Shown here piece after piece: positions 35,475-47,624 of a stretch of DNA of 64,000 bases (within the stretch, counting starts at the first letter, position 1; the number at the start of each line of letters is the position of its first letter). Source of the stretch: Narthecium ossifragum. Its lineage: Eukaryota > Streptophyta > Magnoliopsida > Dioscoreales > Nartheciaceae. Location of the stretch: positions 1,193,001 to 1,257,000 of the forward strand of contig OY986968.1 in the NCBI GenBank assembly GCA_963920575.1, in the 5' to 3' direction. Under the pieces are notes generated by a model. It saw nothing but the letters and a program-made list of their open reading frames with translations. It was not told where the DNA came from and did not search any database. Position numbers and translations under genes: made by a program.

Positions 35475-38400
35475 ATGGAGTCCGAAGGTAACCGTTGCAA
35501 ACCCTAGTTTTCTCATGCTTCTTTCTTTCCTCCAATGAAAGAAAAACCTAATTTTTGAATGATGGTGTGATTAGGGCAAAGGTCGTCTTCTAATCCGACA
35601 GCCATGCTTACCGCCCTTATGGGCAAAAGAGAAAAGCTCCAAGAAGAGCTCCGAAGCATCGAGAAGCAGGTATGAGCTTGTCCGTTGAAGCCAATTCTTT
35701 TGTCTTTTGTTGCAAAAATCTGATTTTGTTGATTTGGGTTGGTTGATTGGATCCATATCCCGGTAATGTGCGTTCCCTTCTGCGAGAATTTTCTATTTGA
35801 ATGCCTGTTATAACAACTAAGATATTGTCATAGTGCAAGATTTGATCTTTTATACCTTCGCAGAGTTCTCAGAGCCTAGGTTCTTTTAGAAGTTTTTGCT
35901 GTGGGGTTTTCTTAGTTAATTCTGTACTTCTTAGTCCTCTTTTACGTCTTCCCCTGCCAAGACTGATTTTTGTATAGCCCTCTTGCACAGTTTTAAAAGT
36001 TGGATTGTTTAATTAGGTCATTGAAATGTGAAGGTTTCACTCAATTCACTGTTGAAACTCATGATGATTGACAAAATGGTTTTCCTCTCATCAGATACCA
36101 TCGGCAGAGGACTTCTGTTACCATTTACTGTAAGCACATACGGGGCATGTTATGTACTTCATGAAATATAACATTGCCAGCTTACAGTTAAGGAACATGT
36201 GATTAGATAGCATCAGTTCCTTGCATAATGTGCTTATGAGAAACTGGTCTATCAAGCTGTCTTTTTAACTTTGTTTGAGAACCCCTTGTCTATCATTAGT
36301 AAGGTATATCAAGAAAGATTTTCATATGTTGTGTCTATTTCCCGTCATATAGTTGTTTCGTGTCTATTTTCGATTAACGTGGTTAAATATGAAAGTCAAT
36401 TGTCTGCTGAAAGTATTCTTTGCTATTGATTCTAAGGTCTATGACTTAGAGACCAGCTACTTGCAAGATTCAAATCAGTGTGGAAGTGTTCTGAAAGGTT
36501 TCGAGGGATTTTTATCCTCTTCAAAGAGCACAATAAAGTAAGTTGCTTGATTTTCAGGATAATTCTAGTTCCTTGATTATATGCTCCAACTATGAAAGAT
36601 TCGGTGTCTTTTGCTTGATATGCTGTATCTTCTGATATGACTTTCTATGTCCAGATTTTTTTACTTTATTCATAGTAATGAAGCAATCAATGCGAAGAAA
36701 ACACCTGATAATTATGGTTCAAGAATTTAACACTAATAATATCCATTTGTTGATCTTTGGGGGGAAAAGAGAAAAGCCATAAATATGTATCAAACATGGA
36801 GAAAGAGTTCACCAGAAGTGAATAAGTAGATCAAAAATAGAAGGGCCATAATTGATAACATTATGATTATTGAAGAGCCAAAATGATGCATGAAGATCCA
36901 TATTTGGATGCTTCACGTATCTCATAGCAACTATCTATCAAACTTGAAGTTTCTTATAGCCTGTCCTCTAGAACTTACTCAGGTTTACCTCAACAATTCT
37001 ATGGTTAGCATACCATCTGAGTAAGACAGTTGACTTAAATGTGAATTTGCATTGTAACAGTTCAAGTTCCTTGTACTTCTGATCGTGGATTGGTAGAAGC
37101 ATACATTATGGGGCTGGTAGTTTGAATCGGATGAGAACTTGTTTCTTTATGTTGGTCAAAACTCCTGAGATGGAGGAATTTTTTTTTGGCTTCTCACATA
37201 TTCGCAAATCTTACTACTACATTTGCTACAGCCGCTCTGTAAATTTATCTACGTGGTTAGCATCTTCTTTGATTCTTTGAGTTTCATATAGCATGTCTGG
37301 TATAGGATCTTTGAGCATGAAAATTGGGTGAATTTGTATATCTTATATATTACTGAAATTAGCTCTGCTGAACTGGTGTCTTCAGCCTGAAGCGCTCCAG
37401 AAAGTTTCAGCCTGAAGACCGGCTTTTCTCCCTGTCATCAGTTACCTCACCTGCGGTATGTGACTAAGCTTGCATCATAATAATGCTTGAAGATGGCCAT
37501 TTCCTCTTAGCAGCCGGGACCAAAATCTTTATGTCACTGAAAGTAACAAGAATCTTCTAGTTAGCCAATCTCTCAAAACTGCAAGATTTGAACTTCTCAA
37601 ATAACTTTTGGTCAAAAGGCTGACGACTTCTGTTTTTATTTCGTGAAACTAAAAACAGACAATCAACTGTTTTATTTGTAGAAATTTTTCCTTGATGAAA
37701 GCCCCAGCATGCACGTCCCATGCACGTAATCTTTGAGTACTCCTTGGGCATGCATTCACCTTTAAACTTCAAATACTACCAGTCTCCCTCCGAATATCAA
37801 GCCGATTTTCTGACTCAAAATATTGGAAGCTCCTCAGGGATGCCATCAGCATCAAAGTTTTTGCTGTGTTTGTTAATAATGGTGTCCAATAAGTTGCTTT
37901 TATACTACTTGTATGTTTGCACAAACTTGAAAATTGAACTTATTTGCGGTTGGTGTAAATATCTTTCTTGCTCAAAACATAGGGTGCCTGAAATTTCTAG
38001 CACATCAGAGTCTTGGCAATGATTTCCTGAGTTCTTCAAAGAGCTTTGAGATAATAGTCTTCTAAGCAAGTCTTTTCTAAGTATCCTTCTTCTCATTTGT
38101 CAGGTTGAGGAACATATAGCTGGACGGGACGGTGAGTCTGCACGGGAAGTTATAGCTGTATAAACTGATGTGAATTGGGTTGGTCAATATTACTTTCCTT
38201 GTGTTTTCATGGGCAGATGGAAGGGCTGATTATGGTCCAGGTCGGTCAAAGGGTGCAGGAACTCCTGCCAACGGGCAGTAAGTACATGTCCATCATCTGC
38301 TCAAATATTGATCTTAGGGTAGTATTGAATATGGTAACAGGAAGTACTGATGAGGAGGTTCTTTTATTCTTAGTGCACTGTGATCCGAGTACCCCGTTTT

Positions 38401-38783
38401 CTCTTAAATCTAGACTGTGACCACTTTTGATTTGCCTCAATCTTGCATTGTGAGAAATGCATTGCCCGTGCAAGCTAACTTTTCCTTTCGTGGATCTATC
38501 TCTGTTTTAAGAAGGGTTGGGCCAACGAATTGACTGCTTATCGCACACGTAGTAAACTATGTATTGCGATATTTTTCAGTTCATAGTTTTTCACTGCATT
38601 AGTTGTACATCTCAAAGCTAATTCTGTGAACTCATGAACTTGGCCATATCGTTGGATTTCAATTATTTTGAGCTGTGTGAATCTCATTTCAGAGGCAAAC
38701 CAAAGAAAGGAGGGCGAATTGGTTTAAAGAAACTCCGGCCAGCAAATTATCTAGATATGGAGGATGATGATGACCTGATGTAG
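35475..38783 (+). CDS. EAF6: Chromatin modification-related protein EAF6 (NuA4 subunit)
   Basis: Seven exons: 35475-35487, 35575-35669, 36437-36537, 37386-37455, 38104-38131, 38217-38277 and 38693-38783, total 459 nt, 152 residues. EAF6/MEAF6 is a small non-catalytic subunit of the NuA4/TIP60-type histone acetyltransferase complex in the nucleus. The hallmark sequence runs through exons 2-4: KREKLQEELRSIEKQ forms a short coiled coil (~22-36), then VYDLETSYLQDSNQCGSVLKGF, EGFLSSSK and RSRKFQPEDRLFSLSS. The tail is Gly/Lys-rich (GQGKPKKGGR) and ends in an acidic MEDDDDLM, as in plant homologues. The first exon has only 13 coding bases (MESE plus one base), so gene finders easily miss it. All junctions are GT-AG and in phase. 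ATAD3 follows on the same strand 638 bases downstream. Confidence 0.94.
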
Positions 38784-39421
38784 ATGAAAAATTACCTGCA
38801 TGAGCTCGGCTATAAATTGGTGGAACTCAGCTTCTAAGTTTTGTTTTCTTTTCCCATAATTTTTGTTGTAATTCTTGTAATTTATTGGCACTGGAATAAT
38901 CATCAACCATTTCAGGTTAGAGAATCTCAAGTTGAGATCATCCCTTTAATCTGATTGTTTTATGGAAGCTCGTGATTGAACTGAAGGTGGAAAATTGGAT
39001 TATGTAATAAAGAGGAGAAATTATAGTTCTACCTCCCATTTTACTAACTAAAGAGCTAATTTTTTTATTCTATTTGTTTAGTTCTAAATCATCAATTCTG
39101 TGGTTTTATTCATCTGTAATAAATACTTGTTTGACTCAGAAAAAATAATTCTTTAATTGTTAAGTGGTATTAAACTTTTAATCCGTCAATTGATGGGCTT
39201 TCTTAAAAAACATATTCGCATTGAAATTTTGCACTCTGTTATATAAACATCAATTTTCTAATATAACCCAATATTTCCGATTTATTTCAAAATTTGGTAT
39301 ACTGATGGGAGAGCTTTGAGATTCGTGCCGGGGAAATGATGGTCAGGCGGTGTCTATGCTCGCTAAGACCTAACTTAAACCCCTCTGCTTTTGGACGCTC
39401 CTCCTCCACTGCCTACCGTCC
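38784..39421. other. Spacer between EAF6 and ATAD3 genes
   Basis: AT-rich up to ~39300, then sharply GC-rich approaching the ATAD3 start. It should hold the EAF6 3' untranslated region and the ATAD3 promoter. No other feature seen. Confidence 0.6.
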
Positions 39422-42400
39422 ATGATGACGCCGTTACGCGCGACGCGCGGCGCAGTGGCGGCCGCGGCGGCGGTGGCGGTGCTGGCGGTGCGCGCCCACG
39501 CAGACGCGCAGAGTTCGTCGTCTTCTTCCTCGGGTGGATTCGACCCCGAGTCTCTGGAGAGAGGCGCCAAAGTTTTGAGAGAAATCAATAGCTCTCCTCA
39601 TGCCAAGCAGGTGTTCGCTCTACTTCCCATGTGAATTCTTTTTTTTTCTTTTTAGTTTCCGTTTTGATCTTTTATCGGATTTTGATGGGATTTGATAGGC
39701 ATTTGCACTCGTAGGTATTTGAGGTGATGAGGAAGCAAGAGGAGACACGGCTCGCGGAGATGGCGACCGAGAAGGCCCACTATATGGCCTTGAAATCCCA
39801 ATCGGAGATTGTGAGGATATTTCTCTATTTATCTCCCTCGTTCATTCTCTATTCTTTGCATTCTTCTTGAGAGTGAAGTTTTGTACAAAAAGTTTGACGA
39901 TCGAAACGTTATTTTGCTTGATTTTATTTATGAAATAAAAAATTTGTATTACTCAATTTGTTCTATGTAAAGCTTTTTCTTGGGTTGCATTGAATGCCGA
40001 AACTTTGGTTGTAAACTGTATCTGAGGCTTCTTGCATTTTGGATAAGCTGCGTAATTTATCTGGTAGTATGGATGGCTGATAAAATTTGATGCAAACTAT
40101 CAAATTCATAGTGTCCTTGTATCTATTGAGAAATTTGTATTTTGATAAAAGTGTGTAAAACTAGTGACTTACTTTAGCGTCTGAACATTCTAGCTTTAAA
40201 GTGAGAGTGATATTAATTGGTATATAGGTTTAATTGAGATTGGTAAATGGAATGAAGAGGCTACTTTTATCCGCAAAATCGGATGCTGTATGAATCCTTT
40301 TGATAGTTGATGACGAATTCCTTGGTATAGATCAACTGTCGGCACTGAATCTGTGTTGCAATAACTGCTTATTCATTTGTGTTAGTACTTTATATAACCA
40401 GCTATGCCCTTCATTATTCCCTTGGCTCTTTGACATGAGTTTAAAGAACCAGGAAACAGATGTAGAGAGGATGAACTAACTGCAGCTATATTTGACACAT
40501 CAAGAATATGGAGACTCATGCTTCAACATCGTCTAAGAACAGACTACTAGGACAATATTCTGTGTGACAGTCTTATGTTTTCGACTTGACACCATTCTGT
40601 AATTTGTACTACCTACCTGCCTTATCACTTGGCATTATGAAACTCTACAACTGTGAAAGGTTATTACTTCATTCCTTGCTGACACATGATTTTTCTGTTT
40701 GAATGTATCTATAGTTAGCTGTTTAAACTTTGGGAAATCTTTCAGCTGTTTAAACTTTGGGAAATCTTTCATGAATGAGATGTATTTTTTCGCAGGAAAC
40801 ACAGCGGAAATTGTCTGAAGAACAAAGAAATCTTGTTCAACAACAAGCACAGGCCAAGGCACAAATGGCACGCTATGAAGATGAACTAGCAAGGAAAAGG
40901 ATGCAGGTTGTGGACTAACTTTCAGTTTTTTCCTGAGTATGGTGATGTACTAGGAGTTCTTTGTTTTCTCTCCTGCACTATATCGGCTTATAGGGTAGTT
41001 CAAGAAACAGATCAATTTTTTAGGTGTCATTAATCAGCATTCCTGTTCACTTTCTTTTCTTTGGCAGATAGAGCATGAATCCCAGAGGCGACAAAACGCA
41101 GAGCTTGTCAAGATGCAAGAAGAGTCCTCCATAAGGAAAGAGCAAGCAAGACGTGCAACTGAAGAGCGAGTTCAAGCTCAGCAGCGACAAACCGAAAAAG
41201 AAAGAGCTGAGATAGAGCGTGAAACAATAAGAGTGAAGGAAATGGCAGAGGCTGTAGGCCGCGCTCATGAGGCAAAACTGATGGAAGACCATAACAAAAG
41301 GATGCTTTTAGAACGCATAAATGGTGAAAAAGAGAAGTGGATTGCTGCAATTAATGCCACTTTTAGCCACATTGAAGGTATAAAATAGTATAACAGAAGG
41401 GAGCTACTAAATCTAGTTTATAAAGGTGTTCTTTTTCTTATTTGCGTTTTGTTCTGGTTGGTTAATTGTATGTTACTATGTTGTACCTTGACAGTTTTAA
41501 TTTCAGGACATCCATCTTGTTTGGAATGTGATTTTCTCAACCAACCTTTTTTCCCAAAACAAAACTGATATAGTAAACATATGTTACTTCACATTTTAGC
41601 TAGATTCTCTCTGGTTTAGTTCTGTTCGTGATTCGATTATTTGACATGAGATATATCCGATTTAATTTTCAGGTTTAGAAATTAAAACTAGTTGTAGCAT
41701 TATTTATTCTTTTAGTATCATTTGTAACTATAACAAATCGTCTTGACGGTGTTTCTCCTGGGAAATCTGTAGGTGGTTTGCGGGTGTTACTTACTGATCA
41801 GAGTAAACTAATCATGGCTGTAGGAGGAGTTACTGCACTGGCTGCCGGTGTCTATACCACTAGGTTAACTGAAACATCTCTTTGCAACTCCTATGAAATT
41901 ACTAATTGGAGGGGTTTATGTGCATCTACATTTTTCATGCATTTGATCACCATGATCCCTTTTATGTATTTGCAGGGAAGGTGCTAGAGTTATGTGGGGT
42001 TACGTTAACAGAATATTAGGGCAACCTTCACTGATCCGGGAATCATCAATGGCCAAATTTCCATTGGCAGGAATTGCCTCACGGGTTGCAAATAAGTTTT
42101 CTAATTCTATGACAACGGCTGGGAAGGTGACCTCGGGAAAAGGAACTAGCTTTGACAATATCATTCTTCACCCATCACTACAAAAGAGGGTTGAGCTACT
42201 TGCGCGTGCTACTGAAAATACTAAATCACATCTAGCACCCTTTCGTAACATGCTTTTCTATGGGCCTCCTGGCACCGGCAAAACATTGGTGGCACGGGAG
42301 ATGGCTCGAAAATCGGTAGGTGCTGCTTTGGTTAATCCCATGATTTTATTCACTGTATTTGCTTAAGTTTCCTCTAGATGTCATGCGTTTATGTTGCTTA

Positions 42401-43799
42401 AGTTGATTAAACTTCACTATCAGATAAAGAATCGTCTGCAATGGCACTAACTACAAATTATTATTATTATTAGCCCGTAACAAATTTCTGGAGTTTATTG
42501 ACTTTTTTTATTATTTCGGCACATATTTTATTGCGATTTTTGGGTTTACTCAAAATGTATCTATCCTTTCTGTTGTGTATGTTCTAACGATTATGACTCT
42601 GAGCTCAGTTTTTGTTTCTTTAGGAGTTATTTTTACTCTCTTAGATGCAAATTCATGTCAATATTCAGGGCCTTGATTATGCAATGATGACTGGAGGAGA
42701 CGTTGCACCCTTGGGTTCGCAGGCTGTTACGAAGATCCATGAGATATTTGATTGGGCTAAAAAGTCGAGAAAAGGGCTGCTGCTTTTCATTGACGAGGCT
42801 GATGCTTTCCTATGCGAGTAAGCAACTTTTACTTGGGCATAATTTGTTCAGAGTGATGAAGTCTAGATATTCTATTGACTGTTGGTTTACATTTTTATTT
42901 CTACTAATCTCATACTGATACTTAGGTTAAAGTTGGATTGTGCTACATTCTAGTCAGGACATGCATCTAGATGAACTCAACCAGGTTATAGAAAAACTGT
43001 TTCTATAAATATCGTTGCCAAGCTGGGCATTCAACAGAGAATTATACTCGTGAATCTTACTAGCAACTAAAACGACATGCATTAACTGAGGAAGTCTTTC
43101 AAAATTAAGTCAATGATTCAGTTATTCATGGATAATTTGGAGACAATCAAACCCTGAAAAATCACTAAAAGGTTAAAAGACAAAATCCACCAGTCATATA
43201 GTGATTAAGTGATAACCACTTGCTGCAATGTCTTGCTCGGTTTGTAATCTGCTTCAATCTTCATTGAATGCTCTCTATCTACCTCACTGGGCAGACGTAA
43301 CAGCACTCACATGAGTGAAGCTCAGCGGAGCGCTCTCAATGCTCTATTGTTTAGAACTGGCGACCAGTCAAAGGATATAGTCCTTGTACTTGCAACAAAC
43401 AGACCCGGTGACCTCGATGCAGCTATTACAGATCGAATTGATGAAGTGATCGAGTTCCCGCTCCCCAGGGAGGAGGAACGTTTCAAGCTGCTGAAACTGT
43501 ACCTGAACCGATACATATCACAGCAAGATGATGCTGAATCTAGATGGAGCTCTTTCTTCGGCAGCAAGCAGCAGAAGATAGTCGTTAAAGACATGACCGA
43601 TGATGTTCTCCGTGAAGCAGCGCGGAAGACTGATGGATTCTCTGGTAGGGAGATTGCGAAGCTCCTGGCAAGCGTCCAGGCAGCTGTATATGGCCGCCCA
43701 GACTGCACGTTAGATTCACAACTTTTCAGTGAAACAGTGGATTATAAGGTTAAAGAGCATCACCAGAGGATAAAGCTCTCTGCTGAAGGAGCCCAGTGA
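39422..43799 (+). CDS. ATAD3: ATPase family AAA domain-containing protein 3 (ATAD3)
   Basis: Eight exons: 39422-39610, 39715-39810, 40796-40906, 41068-41377, 41773-41863, 41976-42315, 42669-42817 and 43295-43799, total 1791 nt, 596 residues. ATAD3 is an inner mitochondrial membrane AAA+ ATPase that contacts nucleoids and shapes the membrane. An Ala-rich hydrophobic stretch (~9-25) opens the protein. [19 protein letters not shown] starts the ATAD3 N-terminal domain, and a long charged coiled coil runs from ~65 to 235. A membrane segment ([16 protein letters not shown]) lies at ~247-263. The AAA module shows Walker A GPPGTGKT at ~362-369, Walker [12 protein letters not shown] at ~417-427, a sensor-1 region [11 protein letters not shown] near 460, and [12 protein letters not shown] after it. 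All key residues are present, so it should be active. Exon ends all have GT/AG. Confidence 0.95.
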
Positions 43800-44322
43800 A
43801 TGCAAATTATACTCATTTGTGTGTTCTACAAACTTGGCAGATGATTTGCTTAGGGAACTTTGGTCCATTTTCTCTCTATGATCATAGAGGTGAAGATCTT
43901 AGAGGCTAACTAGGTTTTTGGCCTTTTTTCGAGATAATGTACCATCTGTATTTTATTCTAAATTATAGATTCGAATATCGAAGTGGAAAAATATAACAGA
44001 TGTTCTCTATAGCTGTTTCTAAATGCCCTTTTAAGTCCTGGTAATTATAATGTATTTGGGTCAGTATTTATAGATGGCATTCTTGTCCAATCTCATGTGT
44101 CAATAAGGTCCCAAATAGGAGACAAATTGGACACGCGTCCAATTTATATTCGGTGATTGGCTGTTTCATGCTCTTTTTCTCGGTGCTTTGCATCTGTGGG
44201 GGCCGACAAGAATCCAGCGCATCGCCTCGCGGATCCCTCCGTGCGGCTTAAATTCGACTCATATATCCGTTACACGTGTTCGCTGGTTACTCGCTGTGAT
44301 CGCTGTTTGGTGCTCTAGTAAT
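43800..44322. other. Spacer with a short perfect hairpin
   Basis: Contains the ATAD3 3' untranslated region. A hairpin aaattggac-acgc-gtccaattt lies near 44123-44145. No gene. Confidence 0.55.
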
Positions 44323-44332
44323 TATATTTAAA
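44323..44332 (+). promoter_or_regulatory. TATA-like box of the peroxiredoxin-like gene
   Basis: TATATTTAAA lies 66 bases upstream of the ATG at 44398. The spacing suits a short leader and supports transcription of this gene. Confidence 0.5.
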
Positions 44333-44397
44333 TCCGCCAAAACCCCCTTAAAGCCTCTTCTTTCCAACGGGGGAGACGACGCAGCCCTGTTCCACCA

Positions 44398-45141
44398 ATG
44401 GCGGTCAACAACATCGCTGCCACCTTCGCTGCCGCCCGAGGGTTCCCCTCCTCTTCTCCGGTGGCGGCGCCGGCACCATCTCCGCCGTCCACGGCTGCGG
44501 CGCTCTCATCCACCACCACCGCTATCACTTCTGCCGCCATCTCTGCCTCCTGGAATCCCCATTCCTCTATCCCTCTCTATCGCCGCTCCTCTTTCCTCTC
44601 TGTTTACGGCCCCCCGGGCCCCCCTCTCCTCCGCCCTGCTCGCCCTCTTCGCGGCCGTCCCACGGCCGCCGCCGTCGCCGGAGTCACCCTCTCCTACCTC
44701 GACGCCACCGGCGCCGTCCGTCATGTCTCCGTTAGGGACCTCTCTCGAGGCCGGGCTGCTGTCTTCCTTTCCCTCCCCGGCGCCTTCCTCCCCCCGGCGT
44801 CGCCATCATCCATGACGGCGGAAGGTCTGATCCGCCGCGCCGGAGAGATTACGCGGCGTCGGGCTGGTACGGCAGTGGCGTGCGCGTCGGTGAACGACGT
44901 CTACGTAATGCACGCGTGGGGTGAGAAACTGGGAGCGGGGGACGTGATGATGGTCTCGGATCCCGAGGCGGAGCTCCCGAGGACCCTCGGCCTCGCCGTC
45001 AACCTCGAGGGGCTCGGGTTGCGCTCCCAGGGCTTCTGCCTTGTGGCAGAGAACGGGGTCGTGCGTGGGGTCTTCGTTGACGATCACCGACGCCATGGCG
45101 GCGGTGGCAATGGGCTCGACGAGGTCATCGACGCGCTCTGA
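44398..45141 (+). CDS. Peroxiredoxin-II (PrxIIE)-like protein lacking the peroxidatic cysteine
   Basis: An intronless 247-residue frame, as in plant chloroplast PrxIIE genes. The first ~90 residues are Ala/Ser/Pro/Arg-rich with no long acidic stretch, consistent with a plastid transit peptide. The thioredoxin-fold core follows: VTLSYLDATGAVRHVSVRDL, VFLSLPGAF, CASVNDVYVMHAW, VMMVSDPEAELPRTLGLAV and GLGLRSQGFCLVAENGVV. Active type II enzymes have PGAFTPTCS; here it is PGAFLPPAS. Pro127 and Ser135 remain, catalytic Thr131 is Leu and the peroxidatic Cys134 is Ala. The Cys162 that acts as resolving cysteine in the family and Arg209 are kept. Peroxide reduction by the usual mechanism is therefore not expected. 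The long clean frame, upstream TATA box and preserved core suggest a maintained protein and not simple decay. It is very GC-rich. Confidence 0.88.
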   Translation: MAVNNIAATFAAARGFPSSSPVAAPAPSPPSTAAALSSTTTAITSAAISASWNPHSSIPLYRRSSFLSVYGPPGPPLLRPARPLRGRPTAAAVAGVTLSYLDATGAVRHVSVRDLSRGRAAVFLSLPGAFLPPASPSSMTAEGLIRRAGEITRRRAGTAVACASVNDVYVMHAWGEKLGAGDVMMVSDPEAELPRTLGLAVNLEGLGLRSQGFCLVAENGVVRGVFVDDHRRHGGGGNGLDEVIDAL

Positions 45142-45588
45142 GGTGAGAAAGCTGCAGCCTTTTCTATTCCTATGGTTCAATGATGGACCATGTTGTTGTG
45201 TATCTGTGATCGGAGGAAGAGAGAGAGGACTTCCGCATTCCTAATTTTGGTGGTAATCCATGAAAGTACATTGATGGGTTTGGACTTGCTCATCTCTTTT
45301 TGAGAAAGAAATGTGCCTCCTTGTTGATTCCTCCTATCCTCTCTTTCTTTGTGATATTTTATGATGGTGAATGGTGATGGTATTCTTCAGTGATCGGAGA
45401 GGGGCAGAAGGACCTTCTCTCATTCCTAATTTTGGTGGTATTCCATGATGGTACATTAATGAGTATGAGCTTGCTCATCTCTTTTTACAGGCAAAGTTGC
45501 CTCTTTTTTTACTCCTATGGTATCTGTCTTTGCAACACTTGGTAGAAATTAATTCTTTTGTTGGTTGTGATGGTGATTTGTATGCAGT

Positions 45589-45671
<83 letters not shown>

Positions 45672-46776
45672 ATATTCTCTCATTCCTAGTTTTGGTGGTA
45701 ATTATCAAAGTACCTGCAGGTCTGGATTTGTTCACTTTTGTTTTCTTGGTTGAAACTTAGCTTGGAACTATATGTTTTCTAAGGCTTCATGAGAAGTAGT
45801 TAATCTAGTATGGTAGTAGCATTTGATATGATTGTGAGTTTGTGAAACAAGAAGTACTTAAGCAGGATGTTGATTTGGTGGAGAGATATAATCTTTGATG
45901 TTATAATGCTCATTGTGGAACAAGCCTGCCGTTGGTGACTCTATTGCCTCAAAACCCAAATCCTTGTGTGCTTTCGCTCATTCACTACTAAATGAAGGAA
46001 TTCACTATAAATGTTGCATTTTTTTTTATGTACTATAAATGTTGCATTGGACCACCATTTTGAATCCTGTTTTATGTAAACAGTTCATTTGCATGACTTG
46101 TACCTTCTTAACTAGTGGAGTTTTTCATCTGGGTTTCAGAATGAGTGCATAAAGTCTGCCTTTAGGAATTCCTTCCAGCAGTCTAGCTAAATCTAATGTC
46201 AGAATGCTGTAGGACTATTTTTTGAATGTGAACAATTTCTACATGTCAGGTGAATTTGGATCTATAGAAGTGGGATTTTCTAAGTACAATTTGATATTAG
46301 GATGCAAATAGTGTGAAGGAAGGTTGACAATGAATATGTCAAGCTGAAAAGGCCGACAATGTGCAGTCAAGGAAAGGTTCATGTGTATTATACTCAGAGC
46401 TGAGGTTAACAACTGTGCTTTAAACATTCTCCAGCGAAGTTACCCAAATTTGATGCCGATCTGCAGTCCTGTTTGAACCCTGATTTCATCCGTCCTGTAG
46501 AGTGGCAACTTCCAATGATTTGAGTATTGAAATTTTGCATAACTTTCTGGTGTGAATGCAGATTGTTTTTTCTCTAAATATTATGTTGGAATTAAATCAA
46601 CTAATGATATTAGCATGTCCAAAAAACCTATTGCATGTTTTTGGGTTTTCTATGGCATGAGACCTAAAGCCAGGCACCAAGGGACTACTAGTTTTTGAAT
46701 GAATGATGTACTATAACAGAGAGATTGATTGGGTTTAACTTGTTTTTTAAAAAAAGGAGAGGGGGGGGATCTAGTC
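45142..46776. other. Intergenic DNA with imperfect duplications
   Basis: Related segments containing tcattcctaattttggtggta-type text recur near 45235, 45420 and 45680, each following a gatggagag-type phrase, which suggests a degenerate tandem repeat of ~185-260 bp downstream of the peroxiredoxin-like gene. No further gene seen. Confidence 0.5.
45594..45668. repeat. Long GA microsatellite
   Basis: About 36 uninterrupted GA units. Frames rich in Arg/Glu or Ser/Leu here are repeat translations. Confidence 0.97.
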
Positions 46777-46779
46777 TAA

Positions 46780-47621
46780 GAGCATCCGCAGCAGCTACTG
46801 TAAAAGGGCCAAAAACTCTATTTTACCGTAGCTACAGTGTTTTTTCCCCCAAAATCCTCCCACCTCAACTCTTCTAAAATAGGGTTTTTGTTTACAAGAG
46901 CTACAGTGATACTCCACATGTAGAGTATCACTGTAGCTCCTCTATTCATTATTTTATAATAAAATATGTTCTTTATGTTTTTCTTTAATTCATTCTCCCA
47001 AGCCATTTGTATATATTTTTAATTCATTCTCTCATATTGTCTAATGAATAAGAAATAATAAGATATTATGATTTTCATATTCTAATAATTTCAAGTAATA
47101 ACAAATTACTATTCTATAGTTATTTAATAATAAAAATGTGACTTTTTTACTTTTCAAAAAAGATTATCAAAACACATTTATCCTTTTATCTTTTCTCCAA
47201 AGCCATCTTCTCCAATGAATAAGAAATAATAATACATTAAAATTTCCAAATTTTTAATATTTTTATTTAATATATATTACTATTATATAGTTATTTGAAT
47301 ATATGACTATTCTCTAATAAAAAGTGACTCTTTTTTATTGTAGTCTAGAAAAATAATGAAAGTATGAATATATTACTATTATATAATTAATTTAATATGT
47401 TACTGTTGTTGTCAAATATATTAATCAACGTATAATATGACCAATGGATAAGAAATAGAAAATATAAAAAATGAATGAAAATATTAATATTTAAGTCTGA
47501 TAGAGAATGGTTTAGAGTATCTGATGCAGAGTGTTGTTGAATAGAGAAACTATAAACTAGAGAAATGACTCTTTTTACTGTATTTTAGAGAATCTGTTAA
47601 GAAGATCTGATGTGGATGCTC
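46780..47621. mobile_element. PIF/Harbinger-type MITE with TAA target duplication
   Basis: An 842-bp AT-rich element flanked by TAA (46777-46779 and 47622-47624). The termini gagcatccgcagcag and ctgatgtggatgctc are inverted repeats matching at 13 of 15 positions. A GAGCATC terminus and 3-bp TAA/TTA duplication are the marks of PIF/Harbinger elements. An internal 17-bp stem gagctacagtgatactc pairs with gagtatcactgtagctc near 46898-46939. It has no coding capacity. Confidence 0.85.
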
Positions 47622-47624
47622 TAA

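Noticed and set aside
43322..43708. 128-codon minus frame
   Set aside because: Antisense shadow of the last ATAD3 exon.
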